Source: Chromera velia (Eukaryota; Sar; Chromeraceae). From it: 21,805 nucleotides of DNA. The notes beneath the pieces were generated by a model. That model was not told where the DNA came from, did not search any database, and worked only from the letters and a program-made list of their open reading frames with translations. The stretch spans positions 26,138-47,942 of the forward strand of contig JAHBMJ010000409.1 of the NCBI GenBank assembly GCA_018398765.1. The letters run 5' to 3'. The position numbers and the translations under genes were made by a program. Shown in pieces: positions 9,346 to 16,039 of this stretch. Numbering within the stretch: position 1 is the first letter of the stretch; each line of letters starts with the position of its first letter.

Positions 9346-9721
9346 AATCGGGAAGGGGTTTGAAGGTCTCACAGAAGGGCATCCCCAGGACCACATCATA
9401 ATCCTCGTCCAGATCGAGTATAGTCATGGTCAGGGGGGCTGCGAAGTCCTGAATTCTCAGATCGATATCAGGCGCCTCCCATTGGACAGTAGTTGAAAGA
9501 GCCTGCGCACCATTGAGACGGATGCTCCCTTTGGAGGGCTCCAAAGCGGACAAACGGAACTCCTTAGCCTCAACAACTCTCTTGCTCACATAAATGGAGT
9601 CCGCCCCTGGATCCCAAAGGGGATGCCATTCGCTGTGCCGTGGAAGGTGATCAATTTCACCCTCCTGCCTGTCCTGCCCCCGGTCGTAGAGTACATCCCT
9701 CTCGGGGGTACATTCTGCTGC
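9296..9721 (-). pseudogene. Retroviral-type aspartic protease remnant
   Basis: The frame read on the minus strand ends with DYDVVLGMPF, the typical I/V-L-G-M end of Ty3-type proteases. Near its start is WDPGADSIYVS, which aligns with the catalytic D-S/T-G-A motif but has Pro in place of Ser/Thr. The preceding coding sequence (RVKLITFHGTANGIPFG) is in the gag frame, so there is a frameshift, probably a small deletion, at about 9610-9630, right at the active site. The frame then runs into a stop at 9296-9298 just past the point where the sequence becomes RNase H in another frame. Confidence 0.7.
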
Positions 9722-9730
9722 TGGCGCTGT

Positions 9731-10576
9731 CTAGGGTATTTGACTGTTTTAATTACGATTAAGATTCCATAGGTAAAATTATATAAAACACATAATAAAA
9801 AATATAAATTATTTAAACATTTCAGGCTGAAGGAACGTAGTTCTTCTTAAAAAGCTTAAATTTAGTGAAATTAAACGTGATTATGGGCGAAACTAATCAT
9901 ATACCCCCCCTTTTATAGTATGTCTCTTACAACTGATTATGGATTATGAGATTACGGCATATTTTATAAAAGGCCATCAATAATTTTTTGCCGTCTTAGG
10001 TCTCTGTATGACACTTTCTGCTTTTTGCTCACTGCACTGTACGGTACTACAACGTGTATGAGCTGCCAGTCAGTGTGTATGACACTGTTGGTCTTGCGTC
10101 TGTTTTCTTTTGGGTGCACCATGTGAAAGTGGTGGGGAAAAGTCTGTTTATAGATGAAGATGAGCTGCTAAAAGTCAAGGAAGCGTTCAAAGAGCTCCTT
10201 GCTAAGGACCTTGATGTTGTGATGGATGTTATAATTGAAGTCTAGTGATGACACTATTGCATTGTGACGGTTTGATTTTGTTTTTTGAAGGAAGGTCCAA
10301 GGGGGGGGGGGGTGTTTACTCCATTTTACTACATATTACGGATTACGAGTTTACGAGCCCTTTCTAGACATCACCTAGAGATACAACTTTAATCGCAGAT
10401 TGCGAGCTAACCAGTGAGCACTTTGATAACATTTTGACTTTGTTTGAAGTAATTTAATGCAATAAGTCCTAAAAAAATAGTTTTTTAAATTAATGTAGGT
10501 GTGATGTTTAACACTAACATACCCTATGTATACCCCCTAAAAGTCATAGAGTAATATTTTAAGTCATATACCCTAG
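9731..10576. mobile_element. Mutator-like (MULE-type) DNA transposon nested in the retrotransposon
   Basis: The element is 846 bp and AT-rich, unlike the surrounding gag/pol DNA. It is flanked by a perfect 9-bp duplication TGGCGCTGT (9722-9730 and 10577-10585). Terminal inverted repeats are CTAGGGTATTTGACT and, read from the other end, CTAGGGTATATGACT (14 of 15). A 9-bp duplication is typical of the Mutator superfamily. No transposase is encoded, so it is non-autonomous. Internal imperfect direct repeats (ATTATGGATTATGAG near 9936 and ATTACGGATTACGAG near 10335) flank the central part, which carries a 63-codon open frame. Confidence 0.85.
10054..10245 (+). CDS. 63-codon open frame inside the MULE, possibly a captured fragment
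   Basis: The frame begins ATG and ends TAG, encoding MYELPVSVYDTVGLASVFFW ... ELLKVKEAFKELLAKDLDVV. It is less AT-rich than the rest of the element and has a balanced composition with an amphipathic helix at the end. I do not recognise it. MULEs often carry captured gene fragments, which would explain coding-like DNA here, but no homologue is visible in the window and it may simply be chance. Confidence 0.25.
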   Translation: MYELPVSVYDTVGLASVFFWVHHVKVVGKSLFIDEDELLKVKEAFKELLAKDLDVVMDVIIEV

Positions 10577-10585
10577 TGGCGCTGT

Positions 10586-11754
10586 GACCACTGGGGAGGG
10601 TTCCCCTGGAACTGCAGTGGTGGGCACAGTCCAAGGGGAGGCATAAACCCCTGCGGGATGACTGGATTCCCCCACTGCCCCTGCACCGAACCACCGTAGT
10701 GCTGCTGCACCCCACTCTGTAGGTTGTGCATGCGTCCTTGGCCTCCATAGAAATTTCTCTGACCCCCGTAACCTTTAGGACCCTGTTGTTGCTGTTACTG
10801 CTTGCGGTTCCTATACTGGCATGCAGAGTGTTCCACCACGTGACAATTAAAGCACCTATTCTCTTGAATGTGCCTCTTGATCTCATCTTGAGAAAGGGAA
10901 TAAATTTAGGAGATTCGGTTGAGATCCATCGGGACGGGCCCATCGTTCGATTGGGACTGAGGTCACAAAGGCGGGTGCGAATCACTGCGCCCGTCTCTGC
11001 CCTAGCCCCCGTAGTCTTTCTTTCTCCCCCCACTCAACAGCTGCTTGGCCTCCTCTGCATCCTTCATCGCAGCATCGAGACTGTCAGGCTTCTTTCTCTT
11101 CACTTCCTTCCTCACCTCATCCGGAAGGCCCCGAATGTAGTCGTACATCAAATCGATCTCACTCACATTAACGATTCCTTCTGCAATATTGTTGAATCGG
11201 ACAGAGTACTTGTGAACCCCCTCATTGCCCTAACAACGGACGTTCCGGACTTCCCCTCTCAAGTTTGTCTGTTTGTTAGGATCGGGGAAACGCTCGGACA
11301 GACGGGTGAAGAGATCTTCTACGCTAACAAAAGGAGAGGCGGACCTCTGCGTCTTGTCATACCATTGCTTGAGGAACCGGGAGAAGTATTGACGCACAGA
11401 CCCCAACTGCTTCGACACCTGAATATCTGAGAGCTGTATGTATTCCCTCATATCTACGACCCAACCTTCGAGCAACTTCCGGTCCCCATGAAACACCGAT
11501 GGCTCTTTCACTTTGAAGTTCAACCGCTGGGGAGGCGGAGAAGTCGGCTGTTGATTCATCCACTGCTGCTGCTACTGTTCTAGTGTCTGCTGCTGCTGTT
11601 GATGGATTGGGCCTCCATCGGTGGCTGTTTATTGCTGTTGTGCTCCCAGAGCGTCCATCTGTTATTGCTGAAGTTGTTGTGTCTGCTGTACCTGGATTAT
11701 CTGCTGCTGCATGAATTGCTGCCCCTCCAGCAATTGCTGCAGAACCTGCTCCAT
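10586..11754 (-). pseudogene. Gag remnant with eight in-frame stop codons
   Basis: The frame opens at ATG 11754 with a Gln-rich segment, then a retrotransposon capsid-like region (PSVFHGDRKLLEGWVVDM; VHKYSVRFNNI; DLMYDYIRGLPDEV) and a nucleocapsid knuckle CFNCHVVEHSAC followed by a Gly/Gln-rich tail. Stops at 11662-11664, 11629-11631, 11572-11574, 11230-11232, 11002-11004, 10963-10965, 10906-10908 and 10795-10797 are TAA, TAA, TAG, TAG, TAG, TGA, TAA and TAA. No frameshift separates them; all eight are in one frame. The knuckle has C-X2-C-X4-H-X2-C, two residues short of the usual C-X2-C-X4-H-X4-C. After removing the inserted transposon plus one target copy (855 bp, a multiple of three) the gag frame continues toward protease, so Gag-Pol was probably a single frame. 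Confidence 0.82.
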
Positions 11755-11853
11755 CGAGAGAGAGTCTTGGAAGAAGAAAAGAATTTACTTGCCAAGAAAG
11801 AAGATAACTGTTACAGTATTGGACTGAGCAACAGAGGCCCTGGTGGGATTAAC

Positions 11854-11871
11854 CAGGCTCTGTTGCTACTA
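11854..11871 (-). other. Primer binding site, probably initiator-tRNA type
   Basis: Immediately after the 5' LTR the minus strand reads TAGTAGCAACAGAGCCTGG. It resembles the complement of eukaryotic initiator Met-tRNA 3' ends (commonly TGGTAGCAGAG...), with the second base changed and a two-base insertion. Position supports the call; the identity of the tRNA is inference. Confidence 0.45.
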
Positions 11872-12215
11872 CGTAAGGAGGTAACTCCTCTTCTCCTAAG
11901 TGAGCGCACTTAGTTCGGTCAGATCTCTACTATGGAAAGTCTGTCAGTTCAAAGTTCACTTCCAAACTGCTTCTAGAAGCTTTGTAAGCAACTGTTGTTT
12001 ACTTAATCCAGGCTATACGCAGCTGACTGAATTAATTCCATTTTATTTTTATTTTATTTAATTCTCTTCTAATACAGACTGGCATGGCGGCGCCTCCATG
12101 AGCCTGCGTGCATGTGTTGGTCTCTGAGCTGCGGGCATTCCGTGCGGCGGCGGTGCGCGTTAGTTCGGCTCACCCTGGGATTGGCCGGTCCCGTGGCTCG
12201 CCTCACTATGTTACG
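11872..12215 (-). repeat. 5' LTR of the chromovirus
   Basis: This 344-bp copy matches 6731-7074 without indels. It is bounded by the primer site on its inner side and the CCTTT duplication (12216-12220) on its outer side. No certain TATA box can be assigned by eye. Confidence 0.92.
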
Positions 12216-12220
12216 CCTTT

Positions 12221-12846
12221 AGTTTCGAATCTAGGAGCAATCTGCTTATTGATTACTTTCAGTGTGACTTCTTCCTTAATAGGATAGAAAAACAAAGAGA
12301 AGACAGGAAAGACTAGACAAAAACTTCATAAAAGTTTCTTCCCTGAGCAAAGGCTGCCCTTTACTGCCCTTTGAGTGGAGAGAAAGGCTTTAATCAACTT
12401 AAATCAAGTAGAGGCCCCACCTATTTGCCCGGCCCTTTTCTTGCTGAAGTTTCCTATACTGCCACTATACTGCTACTGAGTCGATCCGCTCTGCCAGACT
12501 TAATTCCGCGCGCAAGGCGCGCGATCTGACTTGTATATATATTTTTTGGAAAAACATTTTTAATTGCACGCGCGTATAGTTTTACGCACGTATATATATA
12601 TGTAGGTATGCAATCATGTACGCATATATATATTATAGTACGTACAGTGACACAGTTCGAATCTGATGTGATTTAATTGTCAACTGATGTGTGTGTAAGA
12701 TTCTCTGAATGCTGATTAGGTGCTAGAAAGGTTCGCATTGATCGTCAGAGAAGCAGTGAAAGTCCATACGTAGAGACCACATATATATATAGATCCGTCG
12801 TGGAGAAGGTCGACGGGTGGAGCGCAGTTTCGCTGTTCGCTACTGC
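12221..12846. promoter_or_regulatory. Upstream region of the SUMO-protease gene
   Basis: No gene is visible. From about 12505 it carries a short GC palindrome (CGCGCGCAAGGCGCGCG) and then repeated TATATATA tracts (about 12532-12543, 12591-12601, 12624-12634 and 12780-12791) mixed with ACGCGCG and GTACGTAC words. The last TA tract lies about 60 bp before the start codon at 12847, a reasonable place for core promoter elements, though this is inference. Confidence 0.35.
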
Positions 12847-13940
12847 ATGTGCAAGGCGATGGCCCTCCACAAGACAAAAACCTGGAAACAGTCCTTCCCT
12901 GAAGGAACAGTGGAGCGTCTGCGGGACGCCGTGTGGTTGGATAATTATGCGATCGACTTCTATCTCGCCTCGTCTCTTGATGCTTTGAAAACGCGAGAGC
13001 TCAGAGATAAGATCCACGTGGAAGACACTTCATTCTTCCCTCTACTGATGCAGCAAGATCTCTCTGGAGCCTCGCTGGGAGGTTATTCCTACGAAGCCAT
13101 CAAAGCGAGACTCCAACCCGAAAGCAGACGCATGAAAGGGAAAACTCTGGAAGAGAAAGAGATTATCCTTGTGCCGGTCCACGAGGAGAAAGTCCACTGG
13201 TTTCTGGCCGTCCTGCTTAGTCCTTCTCTACGCCACCGTATGAGTCCCACTTTGTTAGCTGCCGCAGCCCAGTGGGTGCTCGTCATAGTGGACCCGAAAA
13301 GCAAGCACCTGTCCACCTGGAAGAAACAAAATGTGGTAACTCCTCTCAAGAAGCTGATGAAGCGCGAAAATTTGATCCCCACAAGTTCTAGTCTTCAGGT
13401 GGTTGGTCAGGTAACAGGGCTTCCTCGACAGGAAAACGACTTTGACTGTGGAGTTTTCCTCTGTCGGTATGCGGTGGAAATCCTGAAAGATTTTTGCCGG
13501 TATTCGTCAAAGAAATGGTTTGAATCCGCCAATAGCTCTTCCCTCCTCACACTCATTCAGGCCAGCAACAACAATGGAGCGCAAGAATCTGAGTCAGCTC
13601 CCACACCTGCCTGCTTCGCCTCCCTGACTCAAGAGGCGATCCTAGGCCACAGAAGGGCTTACTACAACTTGATGGACAAGTGGAAAAGAGAGAAAGCGGA
13701 GAGAGCAAACATGTGGGACACACCAGCCTTCAAGGAAAGGCGCACAGTCGAGATGTGTGATCTCGTTACAGACGGGGCATATTCTCGGCGGGCGTCACTC
13801 TTTGCACAGATTGCCAGCCGTGCAAAGGACCTTTTCGATGGGATTTCCGGGGTCGTTGGGAATCCGTTGAAGTGGCAAAGTCCCCCGGCTCCCTTGCCGA
13901 ACGTGACGCACGGGGGAGATCAGACTGCGAGTATGCCAAG
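12847..13940 (+). CDS. Gene C, exon 1 with complete C48 protease domain
   Basis: This exon carries the full His117/Asp149/Gln195/Cys201 set, so the enzyme is probably active. The donor chosen is ATGCCAAG/GTTGGTC (phase 2), because the open frame beyond it turns into a Cys/Leu/Phe/Tyr-rich tail (to 14058) that looks like translated intron, and because phase 2 fits the next exon. An alternative donor GCGA/GTATGC lies ten bases earlier in phase 1. Confidence 0.85.
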
Positions 13941-16007
13941 GTTGGTCGGATCGATGCGATTGGAATCCAAGTGTTCATTTTCTTATGTTTTCTTACCCAA
14001 AGTCTTTCTTTTGTGTCTGCGTCTATGTTTCTATGACATTGTGTATGTGTATGTATGAGTGAGAGAGAAAAAGAGAGAGACAGACCGGGAGAGGAAGAGA
14101 GAGAAAGAAAAGCAGAGAGAAGGTTGAAAAGACGGATCCGCGCAAAGTTCTGTGCTACAGGTCATTTGCTCTTCCCATCTCGGCGCATCTCAGTATGTCA
14201 ATTTTCTGTCCTTGCAACGCCTTTCTTCCTTACAGATTCTCCCACCACAGAGAGAGAGAGAGAGAGAGAGAGAGAAGAATTCACTGCCTTCGTATTAATT
14301 TTCTGCTTGTTGTATCCCTAGTGCTCGTTGGAGTCCACGAAAGCCTATAGAACTTCGTGGTTGGTTGGTTACCAGCTCGATCTTTTATTTGCTTCGGTTT
14401 TTCTGTGTGTACGTGCCAGGGGTCCGCAAGGCTCAGTTCAAAAGTTCTTTCTGTGTTTCTCCAGTTCTCTCTGAGATCAATCTTGCAGCAGACAAGATGC
14501 TCTTTGTTTGCAGATCTTCACATCCAGGTCCCAACTACCGCAAGCTCTGGACGGAAGGATTTGTGCCTTCATGGAACTACTGGTGGCACACGCAGCAATC
14601 TCAGAAACCAACGCTGGAAGACAGACCCCCGAAAAAAGGTCAGACAGATAGGAAAAAATGTTGCGAGAAGGCGGACAAACACTCAGTCGCTCTGGTCATG
14701 CAAGAGATTTCTTACAGTCGCCTCTATGAATTCAGCTGTTCTCAGATCTGTTCTGACGCCCATAGATACGTCTCTATGCACATCGCTGCATGCGCATGCA
14801 GGTTCTCGAGTCGACTTGTGAAACCGAAGCAGAGAGAAGAGAGGCCCTAGGAGAGACCAGAGTTTCCACGAGGTGCGTCACACACTGAGCTCTTTTAGAA
14901 GCAAGCCACCTGGATGTGCCGGGTGTGCGGCCAGGTTGCGACGACCTTTGTGTTGGGTTTTTGGTTCAGTCGATTTGTCACTTAGTCAGTTGGTTCAGTC
15001 AGTGCTTCTTGCATGCATATGCTGACTGATCTTTCTAGGTGCCGATCGACCGGTGATCAAGGTAGCTATATTCTCTAGCTCTCGTGCGACTTGGTCACTG
15101 ATGGTAACGAGGCAGCCACGTCCCTTTTCATCTGACTGCAAGCTGACATCGACTTTGCAACTGTGTCCCCCGTATGGTATCAGCGAATGCTTGGTGAAGT
15201 TTGAGCTCTCTTCATGCCTTGCTTTCGCGGTTCCCTGTGTGTTTGAAGCCGCTGCGCAACACTAGACTGATCCAGATTTGATTGATTCTTGTCTGGGTCG
15301 GTCTCTGGCTGAGGAAGAGTCATGTATTGGTCTCTCTCTTCCCCAGTCAGTGTGACGTCTTGAGGTGCCGATCGGCTTGGTGTCCATGCAGAAGCATGCA
15401 TGTTCACGGATAGCAACGAGGCAGCCATGGCCCCAGCTGCGTGTGTTGTTTGTATCGTCCTTGGAACTTTGAATGGCCATACGGGGGATGGGCCGCCCTG
15501 ACCTTTCGACTGGGGCATGCTTCTTTTTTTGTGTCTATCTATCTTCTGCAAAGGCTCATTCTGTCTTCGGCTGCATTTGATTTTGCTGTCGACGTGCAGG
15601 CAGGCCTCAAGATCGTCTAAGGATCTCAGGGTGCGGGATGAGAAGCCAGAGTCCCTGGGGAGGTTGCTGCAACACCAAAAGACCGTACGTATGTCTGTGG
15701 GTTTCGTCTGAACTTAGCAATCTGCTTTGCTCTTCAACCGTTTGTGTTTGTATTCGAAAGTGGGCCTGTTGCTATTTTCTTCTGAAAATTCCTAAAAGTG
15801 TCTCACTGAATTCCTCACATGCCGCGTTTTCACTTGTCAAGTTTCTTTGATCCTCTTTGCCTCTCTGTACCCAATTTCTGTTCGTGTGTTCTCCCTCTGC
15901 CTGTGTATCTGGCTGTGCGTTTCCATGTCTGTGTGCACATTTCTTTTGTGTACTGGATCTCTTTGCTTCTTTTTCTTTCTATTTTTCTTTCTTTCTTTTT
16001 TTTTTGC

Positions 16008-16039
<32 letters not shown>

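Larger units (their letters stand above)
6731..12215 (-). mobile_element. Ty3/gypsy chromovirus (LTR retrotransposon), degenerate
   Basis: The element is 5,485 bp, flanked by a CCTTT duplication (6726-6730 and 12216-12220). The 344-bp LTRs begin CGTAA and end TTACG (inner end of the left one TTACA). Transcription would run right to left: 5' LTR 11872-12215, primer site about 11854-11871, gag, protease, RNase H, integrase, chromodomain, polypurine tract 7075-7088, 3' LTR 6731-7074. The chromodomain at the end of integrase places it with chromoviruses. It cannot be autonomous: gag has eight in-frame stops, protease is frameshifted, reverse transcriptase is absent and pol has three more stops. 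A second transposon (9731-10576) is inserted in it. The LTRs are about 5% diverged, so it is not a recent insertion. Confidence 0.93.

Noticed and set aside
10726-11430. 234-codon plus-strand frame, Leu/Val-rich
   Set aside because: It is antisense to gag, where capsid and zinc-knuckle motifs are visible on the minus strand.
7177-11754. Ciliate-like genetic code (TAA/TAG as Gln)
   Set aside because: TGA also interrupts the frame four times, the element has deletions and a frameshift, and the LTRs show independent C-to-T decay. The host gene models here contain no in-frame TAA or TAG.
12650-12670. T-loop-like word AGTTCGAATCT suggesting a tRNA
   Set aside because: No acceptor stem, D-arm or anticodon arm can be folded around it.
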